A model generated the notes under the pieces. It saw only the letters and a program-made list of their open reading frames with translations. It did not search any database and was not told where the DNA came from. Both the position numbers and the translations under genes were made by a program. Shown here piece after piece: positions 33,585 through 43,193 of a stretch of 64,000 nt of DNA. Each line of letters starts with the position of its first letter. Position 1 is the stretch's first letter. This stretch comes from Candidatus Woesearchaeota archaeon (GTDB lineage: Archaea; Nanoarchaeota; Nanoarchaeia; Woesearchaeales; JAGVZT01): assembly GCA_017608295.1 (NCBI GenBank), contig JAFCGF010000005.1, positions 1 through 64,000 on the forward strand. The letters are read 5' to 3'.

Positions 33585-33699
33585 CTCTCAACATGCCGAA
33601 ACTGCAGTGGAAATCAAGCAAAATCTTTATAAGGTGCTTACTGCATTTGTGGCACTACGCTATACTTAGAGATTCTCATATAAAAAACCTCTGATAACC

Positions 33700-36453
33700 A
33701 TGGCATACTACGAAAAGGATATTAGGGAAGTCTACCACGAGCTGAAAACCTCTAAAACTGGATTGAGCGAACTCGAGGCTGAGAACCGCCAGAAGGAATA
33801 CGGCCCTAATGAGCTGATCGAGGCGGACAGGACAACCCCACTTGAGATGCTTCTTGCCCAGTTCAAGGACTTCATGGTTATCATCCTCATTGTGGCTGGT
33901 GTCATCTCTCTCATAAATGCCCTGTACAACCACCATCCCGAGGAGATGATTGAGGCATACCTCATATTTGGTATCGTCGTCGTAAACGCCATCATCGGCT
34001 TCTATCAGGAATACAAGGCAAGCAAGGATGTCGAAGCATTGAAGCAGATGCTCTCGCAGAAGTGCCGCGTCATCCGCTCGGGCGAGATGCGGGAGATGGA
34101 CGCGCGGGAGCTTGTTCCCGGAGACATCGTGGTCCTTGAGGAAGGGGATATCATTCCTGCAGATGGGCGAGTCATAGAGGTCGCGAGCCTCAAGGCGACA
34201 GAGGCTGCCCTAACAGGAGAGTCCATGCCCATAGGCAAGCATACAGAAGCGATTATAGATGAGCATGTGAGCGTGGCTGACCAGAAGAACATGGTGTTCA
34301 TGGGAACAATCGTCGCCCACGGCCGAGGGAAAATGGTCGTGGCAGAGACGGGCATGGCTACAGAATTCGGCAAGATTGCTTCTCTCACTCAATCTATCAA
34401 GGAGGAGCCCTCTCCGCTACAGCTTGAGCTTGATGATGTGGCCAAGTTCCTCGCCAAGGTTGTAATAGGGATTTGTTTTATCATCTTCATCCTCAACTCA
34501 TTGAGGGGTGTCCATTGGCTGAACAGCCTCATATTCTCAGTGGCTGTGGCAGTCGCTGCGGTTCCGGAGGCGCTGCCCGCCATCACCACCATCACTCTCG
34601 CCCGCGGGGTGCGGAAGATGGTGGAAGTCAATTCCATCATCAGGAAACTCACCTCTGTCGAGACACTCGGCAGCACGACTGTCATCTGCTCAGACAAGAC
34701 CGGAACTCTCACCAAGAACGAGATGACAGTCAAGAAAGTGTATGTCAACGGCAAGCTCCTGGACGTCACCGGTGTCGGCTATGAGCCAAAGGGAGATATC
34801 CTCAACGGCGACACCAAGAGCGACAGCCCGGAATTGCAGAAGCTCATAGACATCGCCTGCCTGTGCAACAACGCGAAGCTCACTGAGGGAGAGAAGGGCT
34901 GGACTATCATCGGTGACCCAACAGAAGGTGCGCTCACCACTCTTGCGGCAAAGGTGGGCAAATCAAGCAGGGAACTCGAAAATGAACTGCCGCGCATCGC
35001 AGAGCTACCCTTCAATTCCGAGCGGAAGCGCATGTCCACAGTACATGCCTCTGGCAAGAAGCACATGCTCTATGTAAAGGGAGGGCATACAGCCACAACA
35101 TCAAAATGCACCTATATCCTTGAGAACGGGCGGATACGGACATTCTCTCCAAAGGACAGGAAGCGCATCAAGGAGATGGATGAGAAACTGGCGAATCAGG
35201 CCCTGAGAGTGCTAGCATTTGCGTATCGCAAGCTGCCGGACAAGATAGATGTAAAGGGAGAGCAGCTCGACGAGGAAGAGTTCGAGAAAGACCTTGTGTT
35301 CGTCGGCCTCGTGGGCATGATAGATCCGCCCAGGGAAGAAGTGAAGGACGCTGTTGCCATCTGCAAGAAAGCAGGCATCCGTATATTTGTCATCACAGGA
35401 GACAACGGAACAACCGCGAGAGCGATTGCCAAGCAGATCAACATTGCTGACGATACTACGCCTGTCATAGAGGGCTATGAGCTCGAGGAGATGAGCGACA
35501 GGGAGCTTTACCGCATGCTCGACAAGGACATCATATTCGCACGCACACTGCCGAAACACAAGATGCGCATCGTATCCATTCTCAAGAAGCGCGGCGAGAT
35601 AGTCGCAGTGACTGGAGACGGCGTGAATGACGCTCCTGCGCTGAAAGAGGCCAATATAGGTGTGGCGATGGGCATCACAGGAACTGATGTCTCAAAGGAA
35701 GCGGCAGACATGGTGCTCGTGGACGACAGCTTCGCTTCCATTGTCAATGCAGTCCGCGAGGGCAGGACAATATATGAGAACATCAAGAAATTCGTGAGGT
35801 ATATCATCTCCTGTAATATTGGAGAAGTTATCGCTGTCATCGCGGGGATAGTCATCGCCGGCATACCACCGCTGACGACTGTGCAGATCCTGCTTGTGAA
35901 TCTCGCGACAGACATGTTTCCTGCACTTGCATTGGGCATAGAACCCCCTGAGGCAGATATCATGGATAGGCCCCCAAAGAAGGCGAAGAGCAAGATTATC
36001 AACAAGGATGATGTGATAGTCTGGCTCTACGGCGGACTCATCATGGGCATAGGGGTATTCCTCGTGTTCATGTATTACCTCTGGAGCGGAGGCTTCACCT
36101 TTGGTATGGGCATCAAGGAGATTGAGGCACTGCCAACATATGCAAAAGCCCTCACTATGGCCTTTACAATCCTCGTGATGTACCAGATGGCAAATGCTTT
36201 CAACAGCAGGAGCTACGAAAAGTCGGCATTCAGCATCAACTGGTTCTCAAATCCCAGCCTCATCGCAGCCGTGGCAGCCTCAATCATCCTACAAATTGCA
36301 GTGGTGCACACAGCAATTGGCCAGAGGCTCCTAGGAACTGTTGCGCTCTCAGCAACGGAATGGATTATTGTTATCGCAGTATCACTCACCGTGTTCATCT
36401 TGGAGGAAGTACGCAAAGCGAGACTCAAGAAATCTGTTCCCCAGAGCGCGTAG
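33700..36453 (+). CDS. P2-type cation-transporting ATPase (Ca2+-like)
   Basis: This 917-residue pump has all P-type landmarks: TGES (ALTGESMP), the phosphorylation site CSDKTGTLTKNE, MIDPPREEV and GDGVNDAPALKEANIG. Membrane helix 4 reads VAVPEALPAI, helix 5 CNIGEVIAV and helix 6 LLVNLATDMFPALALG, closest to SERCA/PMR1-type Ca2+ pumps; Na+ relatives share parts of this pattern. Ca2+ or Na+ export is likely. TATA-like elements lie at 33660-33667 and 33678-33684, and there is no ribosome-binding site before the ATG. Confidence 0.92.
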   Translation: MAYYEKDIREVYHELKTSKTGLSELEAENRQKEYGPNELIEADRTTPLEMLLAQFKDFMVIILIVAGVISLINALYNHHPEEMIEAYLIFGIVVVNAIIGFYQEYKASKDVEALKQMLSQKCRVIRSGEMREMDARELVPGDIVVLEEGDIIPADGRVIEVASLKATEAALTGESMPIGKHTEAIIDEHVSVADQKNMVFMGTIVAHGRGKMVVAETGMATEFGKIASLTQSIKEEPSPLQLELDDVAKFLAKVVIGICFIIFILNSLRGVHWLNSLIFSVAVAVAAVPEALPAITTITLARGVRKMVEVNSIIRKLTSVETLGSTTVICSDKTGTLTKNEMTVKKVYVNGKLLDVTGVGYEPKGDILNGDTKSDSPELQKLIDIACLCNNAKLTEGEKGWTIIGDPTEGALTTLAAKVGKSSRELENELPRIAELPFNSERKRMSTVHASGKKHMLYVKGGHTATTSKCTYILENGRIRTFSPKDRKRIKEMDEKLANQALRVLAFAYRKLPDKIDVKGEQLDEEEFEKDLVFVGLVGMIDPPREEVKDAVAICKKAGIRIFVITGDNGTTARAIAKQINIADDTTPVIEGYELEEMSDRELYRMLDKDIIFARTLPKHKMRIVSILKKRGEIVAVTGDGVNDAPALKEANIGVAMGITGTDVSKEAADMVLVDDSFASIVNAVREGRTIYENIKKFVRYIISCNIGEVIAVIAGIVIAGIPPLTTVQILLVNLATDMFPALALGIEPPEADIMDRPPKKAKSKIINKDDVIVWLYGGLIMGIGVFLVFMYYLWSGGFTFGMGIKEIEALPTYAKALTMAFTILVMYQMANAFNSRSYEKSAFSINWFSNPSLIAAVAASIILQIAVVHTAIGQRLLGTVALSATEWIIVIAVSLTVFILEEVRKARLKKSVPQSA

Positions 36454-36834
36454 TCACGCCTTCTTCATGCACTTCTGCCTACGTGCCTTCTGCTCCTTGA
36501 GATAAGGATAGCGCATCACATGCCCGCAATCAAGGCAGGTATAAGATGCCTTGCTCTTTGTGAGGCGGACTCTGCAGTTCTTTCCAGGCACGAGGAAGTG
36601 CTGGCATTTCTTGCACATCCTGCGCCTCTGCCCTGGGGTGAAGCGTACCTTATATCGCATCTGGATGCGGCGTGCGAGCTTTGCGTATCTGTGCGCCAGG
36701 GGGTCAGGATAACGGGATGCTGCCTGCTCAAACAATGTGGAGATACGCTCTTTCGCATGCTCGCGCTGCCATCCAACCTTCTTCCTGTGAGGGCGTTTCT
36801 TTGCACGCTTCTTCTTCAATGTATTCCCAGGCAT
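36454..36834 (-). CDS. rnp4: Ribonuclease P protein component 4 (Rpp21)
   Basis: This 126-residue basic protein has a helical N-terminus (HAKERISTLFEQAASRYPDPLAHRYAKLARRIQMRYK, quoted only in part: YPDPLAHRYAKLARRI) and the zinc site CKKCQHFLVPGKNC with YTCLDCGHVMRYPY. It pairs with Rpp29 on RNase P RNA to mature tRNA 5' ends. Its N-terminal MPGNTLKKKRAKKRPHRKK stretch is more basic than usual. It is convergent with the P-type ATPase. Confidence 0.93.
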   Translation of the reverse strand: MPGNTLKKKRAKKRPHRKKVGWQREHAKERISTLFEQAASRYPDPLAHRYAKLARRIQMRYKVRFTPGQRRRMCKKCQHFLVPGKNCRVRLTKSKASYTCLDCGHVMRYPYLKEQKARRQKCMKKA

Positions 36835-36889
36835 ACTTTAGGGAAGAGTCTTACCAGTATTAATACTTTCTAAAAGGGAAAAAATTCAG

Positions 36890-37189
36890 CTAACTGGGAT
36901 TGCACTCCCCGATATAGGAGAACTTACAACAGTCAGTCTTTCCGTCAGGAACAGGCTCAAGGTCAGCCTCAGTGACCCTGTGCTCTCCGCATGACTCAGA
37001 GCACCACCTGCCGCCGTATCCTGCGCAGGACGTCTCTGTGTCCCCAAACATCTGGGCGAACTTAGCGAACTGCCCGGTGAAAATCATGATTAATACCACG
37101 AGAACTATGAGCACGATAGCAGCGATGACCACCGCGTTGAGCGATAGCCCCTGCCCTTTTTTCATTTTCAGCATCTTCATCAGCCTCAC
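36890..37189 (-). CDS. Pilin-like Cys-rich protein with class III signal motif
   Basis: This 99-residue protein begins with a basic leader and KKGQGLSLNAVVIAAIVL, followed by a hydrophobic helix. The KGQ-G junction resembles the class III (prepilin peptidase) site of archaeal pilins, although part of this family in DPANN genomes is simply membrane-anchored. The outside part has seven Cys (SCAGYGGRWCSESCGEH, then DCCKFSYIGECNPS), suggesting disulfides. Function unknown. Confidence 0.7.
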   Translation of the reverse strand: MRLMKMLKMKKGQGLSLNAVVIAAIVLIVLVVLIMIFTGQFAKFAQMFGDTETSCAGYGGRWCSESCGEHRVTEADLEPVPDGKTDCCKFSYIGECNPS

Positions 37190-37292
37190 CTCAGAGGATT
37201 GCCTCTGTTGCTATCTCATTTTTCAAGGTATTTAAAGATTTCGCATATCAAGGGTGGGAATCTTCTTAAAGCGCCAAACATCTCAGCGCTGC

Positions 37293-38333
37293 ATGGACGA
37301 GAAGCAGCGGGAGATTCTGCTCAAAGCACTCTCCGAGGCGCCGGCAGAAAAACAGGAAAAGGAGGTTTTAGCCGACCTAAAAGAGGAGCGCTACGAGCGC
37401 ACTGTAGTGGGAGAAGACGCAGCCTCATCTCTCCCAAAAGAAGCTGAGCCTGCCGGACGCATTGTGTGTATCGACGGCGGCAACGCAGAGCTTATCCGGG
37501 CACCGCATCTCTCTCTCCAGCTTGTGAGACTGGCTGCAATCACCTACCAGGGAACCAAGCGCAAGGAGACACAGAGGGAAGAATTCTTCGTCATTGTGAA
37601 ATCAGTAAGGGATGGAGGGCTCGAGTATGAGGCGCGCATCCTCCGTAAGAATACAGAGGAGATGCTACGCTTCAATCCCACGGACAAGAGGCTCACCATA
37701 GGAATCAAGCGCGCTGAACCCTCCCTCATAGGTGGTGTTGTGCGGAGGCTCTTTGAGATAAGGCTGGCTTCAGATATCGCAGCCCTTGATAAGGGAGATG
37801 CCGTGGTGCTGGACGGCACGCTTGAGGCGACGTATCCCGGGGAGAGAGAGCTCATCGCTGATGCTGCTCGCGCTGCTTCTGAACATGGTGTGACACTTGC
37901 CGGGCTTGCAAAGCGGTGTTCGCTGCTCACCACCTCAGGAAGGCCATTGCTCAGGATGATTACTGCGCTCGCAGGCCGCGGCACCTGGCAGTGTGAGTTC
38001 GCAAAGGGTACTTCAGCTGAGCATGACGCGCGGCTCTTCGCAGTGCGACTCCATCCAAAGGCGAAGCATACCTTCAGGCTGGACATCTCCAACAAGACCT
38101 TCAATAAAAACACACTCAACAGCCTTCTCGCGGCTCTCGCTCTCCACAGCAGGGAAGCTACGTTTCCGGGTTACCCGTACGGGCTTATAGAGGCGGACAA
38201 GATAGCGCGCGTCTCAAACCAGGAAAAGCGCTACCATCTTTCATTGCTTGAAGCGAGACTTGGAACTGACTGGAAAATATTATCTGAGGCAATGTCAAGC
38301 ATGAACGCCCACGACATCCTGGATTCTATGTGA
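37293..38333 (+). CDS. nurA: NurA-family 5'-3' nuclease
   Basis: This 346-residue protein has the NurA core: IVCIDGGNAELIRAP (metal-binding Asp), VVLDGTLEATYPGE and the C-terminal YPYGLIEADKIARVSNQEK. NurA resects DNA ends with the HerA translocase for Rad50/Mre11-dependent repair; herA is not here. I chose the ATG at 37293 (MDEKQREILLKALSEAP); a GTG at 37254 is in frame. TATTTAAAG at 37228-37236 would start transcription near 37258. Confidence 0.9.
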   Translation: MDEKQREILLKALSEAPAEKQEKEVLADLKEERYERTVVGEDAASSLPKEAEPAGRIVCIDGGNAELIRAPHLSLQLVRLAAITYQGTKRKETQREEFFVIVKSVRDGGLEYEARILRKNTEEMLRFNPTDKRLTIGIKRAEPSLIGGVVRRLFEIRLASDIAALDKGDAVVLDGTLEATYPGERELIADAARAASEHGVTLAGLAKRCSLLTTSGRPLLRMITALAGRGTWQCEFAKGTSAEHDARLFAVRLHPKAKHTFRLDISNKTFNKNTLNSLLAALALHSREATFPGYPYGLIEADKIARVSNQEKRYHLSLLEARLGTDWKILSEAMSSMNAHDILDSM

Positions 38334-38335
38334 GC

Positions 38336-38890
38336 CTATTTTGAGAAGGCGTGCAGCATATCTGCTTTCGTGATGACGCCGGCAATCTTATCCTTTTGGC
38401 GTACGATGATGATGGGGAAATGGCGCAGAAGCGCGGTGACTGCGCTCGCCCGGGTATGCACTGATATGATTGGCGGAGCCTCCTGCATCACCTCAGCGAT
38501 TGTCGCTGACGCCATGTCCTGCTTTGGCTGGGTAATCATCTCAAGGACTATACTTTCGGACACAAGGCCAAGCACATGCTGGTCCTTGATGACGGGAAGC
38601 TGTGATATGCCATGCTGGTGCATCTTGCGCACCGCATCGGTCACGCTGCTCGCCGGTGAGCACCCTATCACCTTTGCGACCATGATTTCCTTGGCCTGGA
38701 GCTCTTTCTCCTTGCCCAAGGTCTCTAGGACCAAAAATATGCTCTTCGCCCGTGAATATGTCGGGTCCAGCTGGCCTGATTCTATCTTAGCGATAAGGCT
38801 CTGCGACACTCCCGCGAGCTTCGCCAGTTCAGCCTGTGTCAGTCCATGCTGCTTGCGCAGCCTCTTGATATCCTTAAGTTCAGAGTACAT
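38336..38890 (-). CDS. XRE-type HTH plus tandem CBS regulator
   Basis: This 184-residue protein has an N-terminal XRE helix-turn-helix (LRKQHGLTQAELAKLAGVSQSLIAKIESG) given here by its core LTQAELAKLAGVSQS, and two CBS domains (about residues 70-125 and 128-184, with HGISQLPVIKD and DKIAGVITKADML). CBS pairs bind adenine nucleotides, so this is likely a nucleotide-sensing repressor or activator. Archaeal HTH-CBS proteins of this order are common. It converges with nurA. Confidence 0.9.
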   Translation of the reverse strand: MYSELKDIKRLRKQHGLTQAELAKLAGVSQSLIAKIESGQLDPTYSRAKSIFLVLETLGKEKELQAKEIMVAKVIGCSPASSVTDAVRKMHQHGISQLPVIKDQHVLGLVSESIVLEMITQPKQDMASATIAEVMQEAPPIISVHTRASAVTALLRHFPIIIVRQKDKIAGVITKADMLHAFSK

Positions 38891-38950
38891 GTTAGAGGAA
38901 TAAATACTGCTTATTTATATTCCTTTCGGAATCAAAGCCCCTTATCGCCG

Positions 38951-39310
38951 TTACAGCTCAAGAATAGCGCCTTCTTCATTCAGAGTGACGAGTCGGTAGC
39001 CCACGCCGAGCTTGTGCAATGCCGAGAGAAGTGCCATGTGCTCCTTGCCAGAGCCTGAGATGATATTTACAGCGACCTCAAGGTCAGTGAACTTCCCTTC
39101 CAGCGCTGTCTTGATAGCAGCTGAAATCTGCTCAATAGGACCCATCGAGTTGACGACAATCATCTCAAAGGCTTTGTCGTTGGTGTAGCGCTCTTTTCCA
39201 AAATCGTTTGAGATAAGGAATATCTTTCCCCACTCCTCGGATGCGATGAGCTTCGACACAAGCCCCCAGGTCCCTTTTCCAATAGACAAGCATGCAATCA
39301 AATCTGTCAT
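38951..39310 (-). CDS. Conserved-looking archaeal protein, possible Rossmann/CARF-like fold
   Basis: This 119-residue protein alternates strands and helices: TDLIACLSIGKGTWGLVSKL, KIFLISNDFG, FEMIVVNSMG and AVNIISGSGKEHMALLSALHKLG. The first Ser/Gly turn and the late SGSGKEHMALL recall ligand-binding CARF-like Rossmann folds, but no cas or effector gene is nearby, so that is only a fold impression. No signal peptide. Function unknown. Confidence 0.65.
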   Translation of the reverse strand: MTDLIACLSIGKGTWGLVSKLIASEEWGKIFLISNDFGKERYTNDKAFEMIVVNSMGPIEQISAAIKTALEGKFTDLEVAVNIISGSGKEHMALLSALHKLGVGYRLVTLNEEGAILEL

Positions 39311-39372
39311 GATGAATCACCTTTCTCTAGCGGGAAAGAAAGCGAGATATAAATCTTCCTGAACCTGAATAG

Positions 39373-39657
39373 CTACATCATCAGGAACCAGACAACGACC
39401 ATCACCAGCCCCACGGCAAGAAAAGTAACACCCAGCAACACCATGAGAGCGAAGCGGAGGGAATGGTCCTTCTCCTCGTGCTCTGGAAGCTGCTGCTGGT
39501 GCTTTCCAGGCTCATCGTGAGTGCCCATCAGGTTGAGGGCCTGCTCCACCTGCCCTTCCTTCCAGCCCTGCGCCATGAGCGTGTCCTTGATCTGCTGGCG
39601 GGGCATGCCTGCTGCCATCTGGTGCTCTATCCAGCGCTGAAGTTGAGGTGTCGGCAT
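39373..39657 (-). CDS. Small membrane protein with UBA-like helical head
   Basis: This protein of about 94 residues starts MPTPQLQRWIEHQMAAG, has a three-helix unit (MPRQQIKDTLMAQGWKEGQV, then EQALNLM) similar to small UBA-like or SHOCT-like modules, a charged linker, and one C-terminal membrane helix (FALMVLLGVTFLAVGLVMVV). I set the start at 39657 because a TTATATAAG box is 27 bases upstream; a longer frame would include that promoter. Confidence 0.7.
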   Translation of the reverse strand: MPTPQLQRWIEHQMAAGMPRQQIKDTLMAQGWKEGQVEQALNLMGTHDEPGKHQQQLPEHEEKDHSLRFALMVLLGVTFLAVGLVMVVVWFLMM

Positions 39658-39679
39658 AGTGTATTCACAGGAAAAGGAG

Positions 39680-39688
39680 TTATATAAG
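39680..39688 (-). promoter_or_regulatory. TATA box for the UBA-like membrane protein gene
   Basis: TTATATAAG (palindromic core) is centred 27 bases before the ATG at 39657 and lies just before the end of alaS. Confidence 0.5.
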
Positions 39689-39698
39689 TTTTTCCTCA

Positions 39699-42242
39699 TC
39701 ACTGGAGAGCAAGTATCTTTTGCTTGAATTCGTCAAGCTCTGTGAGGAATCTCTTCGCAGTCTTGGGAACATGTTCAGGCTGAGTCTTGAAGATTCTAGC
39801 GCATTCAGCAAGCACATCGCCATCGAATGTCTCAGTGGATGTTAACTCGAGGTCTGAAGCGTCGAGCGGCTTGTTCTTCTTCACTGCTTTGCGTGCCTTT
39901 TTCCAGGTGCGGAACAACTCCTCGCATCTACCAGGAAGCTGGTTGACAGGAACGCCGAGTATCTTCGCAGTCTCACCCAGGACATCCCCTTCCTCAGACT
40001 CGACGCGCTCAGATGCCTTACCCGCAGTAAAGTACAGGCGAACTATGCCGTCCTGAATCTTCTTCGCCTTGATAATCTTAATTTCCCCTGCCTCTCCAGT
40101 GCGCTGGAGGTGGGTTCCGCCGCAGGCCTCGACATCGGTCCCTTTGATATCAATAATCCTAAGAATCTTACCAGGCACAGCCCCGCCCTGATAGATAGAC
40201 ATCCCATATTTCTTCTCGGCCTCGTCGCGCTTCATGAACTGGCTCTTCACCGGCAGGTCCTGCTTGACAATATTGTTGGCTTCCTCCTCAATCCTAACAA
40301 TCTCTTCAGGAGTCACATTCTGGTAATGGGTAATGTCAAGGTGCGCCTTCTCGACAGTCTTCTTTGCGCCTGCCTGGTTCACGTGCAGGCCAAGTATCCT
40401 GTTGGCAGCTGCGTTGATGATGTGCGTGGCGGTATGATGCTTAGCAAGCTGGAACCTGCGCTCAGGGTCAATCGAGCACTCCACGTCTTGACCCACTTCA
40501 AACGAAACCGCGTCTTTGAACATGTGCACAATCGTATTGCGGTATTTGAACACATCGATGACAGGAATCCCGCCAATTATGCCAGTGTCATGTATCTGCC
40601 CTCCCGAAGTAGGGTAGAAATATGTCTTGTCCAAGGCGACCTGGTTTCCCCACACTGAGGCAACCTTTGCAGTAAATTTCGTGTGAGTATAATCCTCATA
40701 ATAGAGGGTCTCGCTGTCAGGCAGTTCCTTCAATACGACGTCGCGCTCTTTCAGCGTGGCATGGGCTTGCTCCTTCTGGTTATGCAACTCTGCGACCTTC
40801 GCATAAAAGTTATCTGGAACCGCAATTTTCTTGCCTGATTCGGCAGCCACCTCCTGCACCAGCTCAGGGGCGATGCCGTGGCTATCGTACAGCTCAAGCA
40901 GCTTTTCCTGGCTGATGGTGCCTTGGCTGAGAGACCTCTCCAGCAGCGCCCTGCCCTTTATCTTTGTGGCCTTGTAGCGCTCCTTCTCGACTTCCAGTAT
41001 CTTGCTCACCTGCTCGAGATTCGTGCTCAACTCAGGGAAGAGCGGCTTCACATAGGCTGCGTGCCATTTGCACACCGTAGGTAGGTCAATGTCCCACTGA
41101 TACACATCTATAAAGCTCAGCGCCCTTCGCAATATCACTCGAAGATTATAACCACCGCCGACATTAGACGGCAGCGCACTGTCTGAGAGCGCGACAAGAA
41201 GTGACCGGGAATGTTCTGCAATCGAGTAGAGTGCTGCGAGGGGCAGCACAGTCTCGCGCAGCTTTTCCACAGGCATGCCCACTTTGCCAGCCACGAGCTT
41301 CCACGTCTTGTCAATATCCTCTACCTCATCAACATTGAGAAGGCTCGCATAGGGCAGGAATCGCTCAATCACATCAGGCTCAGAAGAAAGCCCGCTCTGT
41401 TTGTACAACTTCTTCATCACAGGAGGAAAGGTCGTCTCATAGGAGGTCGAGCGGCCCTGGCAGAACCATGCGGCCCGCTCCTGGCCCTGACCCATGTCCA
41501 GCACTTTGAGCTTCAGCTCCTCATATCCCTTTGGTGTCTGCTTAAACTGCATGTATACCTGGTTCGCAATTTCAAGCCCACGGGAAAAGAACTCTATGCA
41601 CGGCCCGAAATTGCCTGAGCCTGCCCACACATCTTCATGCAATGTTATCTCTTCGGCAGGTATCCCCATGCCCTTGGAAATCCACTCAAACAGGTGGCTG
41701 AAATATTCATTCGGAACATATTCTGAGGGCGGCCTGAAGCCATGCTGGCCCATCATCACAAATCCGGTATAATGCGCGCTCGTGATGCCCACATTGTCGA
41801 TATCATTGAATCGAAGGCAGAACTGCGGCACAGTGAGCGGATTGGCTGGCGGGTCTATCTCTCCATTCACCACATAAGGAATAAAATCATCAACCGAGGC
41901 CTCAACAAAGGGGATGTCGCCTCGCCAACGTGCGACAACAGGATACCTTGGTATAGGAGTATAGCCATGCTTCTTCAGCATCTTCGAAAAAGTATCCCAG
42001 ACGCCTATGTAATCCAGCTTCTTCTTCGCAGGAGTGTTTCCTATGAAATCATAGCCCCCGACACAAGAAGCGTCTCCGCATATTTTCCGCTGGGGGTCAG
42101 TGTCCCAGAAGAAGCGGCCGCAGGATTCACATTTGCCCCGTTGGAATCCCATCTCCTCAGGCACTTTGGTGGGATAGAATTTTTTCGGGTCTTTCCGAAA
42201 CTCCACCTCATACTTCTTCTTAAGCTGTTTATCTGTGAGCAT
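39699..42242 (-). CDS. alaS: Alanyl-tRNA synthetase
   Basis: This protein of about 847 residues is an archaeal AlaRS: N-terminal class II catalytic core, tRNA recognition domain, the editing domain with KHHTATHIINAAA and CGGTHLQRTGE (zinc-binding His and Cys), and a C-terminal part. Lengths near 900 are usual in archaea, so its C-Ala region is slightly short. The ATG at 42242 has a GGTGAT site 5 bases upstream. Confidence 0.95.
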   Translation of the reverse strand: MLTDKQLKKKYEVEFRKDPKKFYPTKVPEEMGFQRGKCESCGRFFWDTDPQRKICGDASCVGGYDFIGNTPAKKKLDYIGVWDTFSKMLKKHGYTPIPRYPVVARWRGDIPFVEASVDDFIPYVVNGEIDPPANPLTVPQFCLRFNDIDNVGITSAHYTGFVMMGQHGFRPPSEYVPNEYFSHLFEWISKGMGIPAEEITLHEDVWAGSGNFGPCIEFFSRGLEIANQVYMQFKQTPKGYEELKLKVLDMGQGQERAAWFCQGRSTSYETTFPPVMKKLYKQSGLSSEPDVIERFLPYASLLNVDEVEDIDKTWKLVAGKVGMPVEKLRETVLPLAALYSIAEHSRSLLVALSDSALPSNVGGGYNLRVILRRALSFIDVYQWDIDLPTVCKWHAAYVKPLFPELSTNLEQVSKILEVEKERYKATKIKGRALLERSLSQGTISQEKLLELYDSHGIAPELVQEVAAESGKKIAVPDNFYAKVAELHNQKEQAHATLKERDVVLKELPDSETLYYEDYTHTKFTAKVASVWGNQVALDKTYFYPTSGGQIHDTGIIGGIPVIDVFKYRNTIVHMFKDAVSFEVGQDVECSIDPERRFQLAKHHTATHIINAAANRILGLHVNQAGAKKTVEKAHLDITHYQNVTPEEIVRIEEEANNIVKQDLPVKSQFMKRDEAEKKYGMSIYQGGAVPGKILRIIDIKGTDVEACGGTHLQRTGEAGEIKIIKAKKIQDGIVRLYFTAGKASERVESEEGDVLGETAKILGVPVNQLPGRCEELFRTWKKARKAVKKNKPLDASDLELTSTETFDGDVLAECARIFKTQPEHVPKTAKRFLTELDEFKQKILALQ

Positions 42243-42371
42243 ATTCAATCACCAGGACTCTTCTTGGGTGGGAAAGCACGCTATTTATGTCTTGTGGTGT
42301 GCAAGTGTTTGGCGCATCTGAGGGAGAAACTTTATATACGGGTGTTGGAGATGGGATAGTGAATATAGAAG

Positions 42372-43184
42372 ATGGCAACTGCACGGCCAAGCAAAGGAGC
42401 TGCACGAAAAGGGCGAGCGAGACCCACTATCAAAAAGAAGTCTGCTCGGCCAAAGTCAATCATGGGAGAGAAGGCTATCGTCGACCTTCTTGCAGGGCCA
42501 CCAAAGTATTCACAAGTCAATCCCGAACTTCACCTTGTGCCTGAGCAAGAAGATGTACTCCAGGAGATGGGCCATATCGGCGCAGGGCGCGCAAGCGGAG
42601 AACTCTCAAAACTCACTGGCAGCATTGTCAGAGTGGCTCAGCCGAGAATTGAGTTCTTCACCATGGATGAGCACGCGAAACAGTTTATCGAAAGGGATTC
42701 AGGAGAGGTTGTGGTGGTGTTCACGCATATTGGCGGGGATGCGCGCGGCGATATCATGACCATCCTGTACGATAACTCCCCTACTGTGTTGGTGGACATC
42801 ATCAAGGAACAGTCAGTCGGAAAGACAAAAGACCTTTCTGATGATGATGACAAGCGGAGAATCATCTCCATCTGCTCTGACCTCTGTAATAAATATGTCA
42901 ATTCAGTGTCGCAACTTCTCAGCCTGAAACTCGAGAAAGAAGAATACCGGCTTGTGGCTGCCCATCCCCAGGCCTTCTCGACGTATCTCGCAATGTCCAT
43001 GCTCGCAGGAAAGGAGAATGCCATCTTCCTCAAGGTTTCTACGGACTTCTCCACAGAGCACACGAACAAGGATACCGGGGAGATCAAACCTATCACTGGC
43101 GATTTCATATTCCTCCTTGAGCTGGACTCTGTCATTGGGATGCTCAAGGTTGTGAAAGAGAAGCTCGAGAGTATCAGTATCTGA
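42372..43184 (+). CDS. CheC-like protein with basic N-terminal tail and altered active sites
   Basis: This 270-residue protein starts with a Lys/Arg-rich tail (ATARPSKGAARKGRARP) and then a CheC/CheX/FliY-like fold: EMGHIGAGRASGELSKLTGS, and about 110 residues later SDLCNKYVNSVSQLLS. CheC sites normally read E-x-x-N; here the first has His in place of Asn and the second Asp in place of Glu, so phosphatase activity may be weakened or changed. No chemotaxis genes are present. It lies 9 bases before ftcD and may be in the same operon. Confidence 0.75.
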   Translation: MATARPSKGAARKGRARPTIKKKSARPKSIMGEKAIVDLLAGPPKYSQVNPELHLVPEQEDVLQEMGHIGAGRASGELSKLTGSIVRVAQPRIEFFTMDEHAKQFIERDSGEVVVVFTHIGGDARGDIMTILYDNSPTVLVDIIKEQSVGKTKDLSDDDDKRRIISICSDLCNKYVNSVSQLLSLKLEKEEYRLVAAHPQAFSTYLAMSMLAGKENAIFLKVSTDFSTEHTNKDTGEIKPITGDFIFLLELDSVIGMLKVVKEKLESISI

Positions 43185-43193
43185 GGTGGGGGG

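Noticed and set aside
38951..39310. Csa3-type CRISPR regulator
   Set aside because: It lacks the C-terminal HTH domain and no CRISPR components are in the window.
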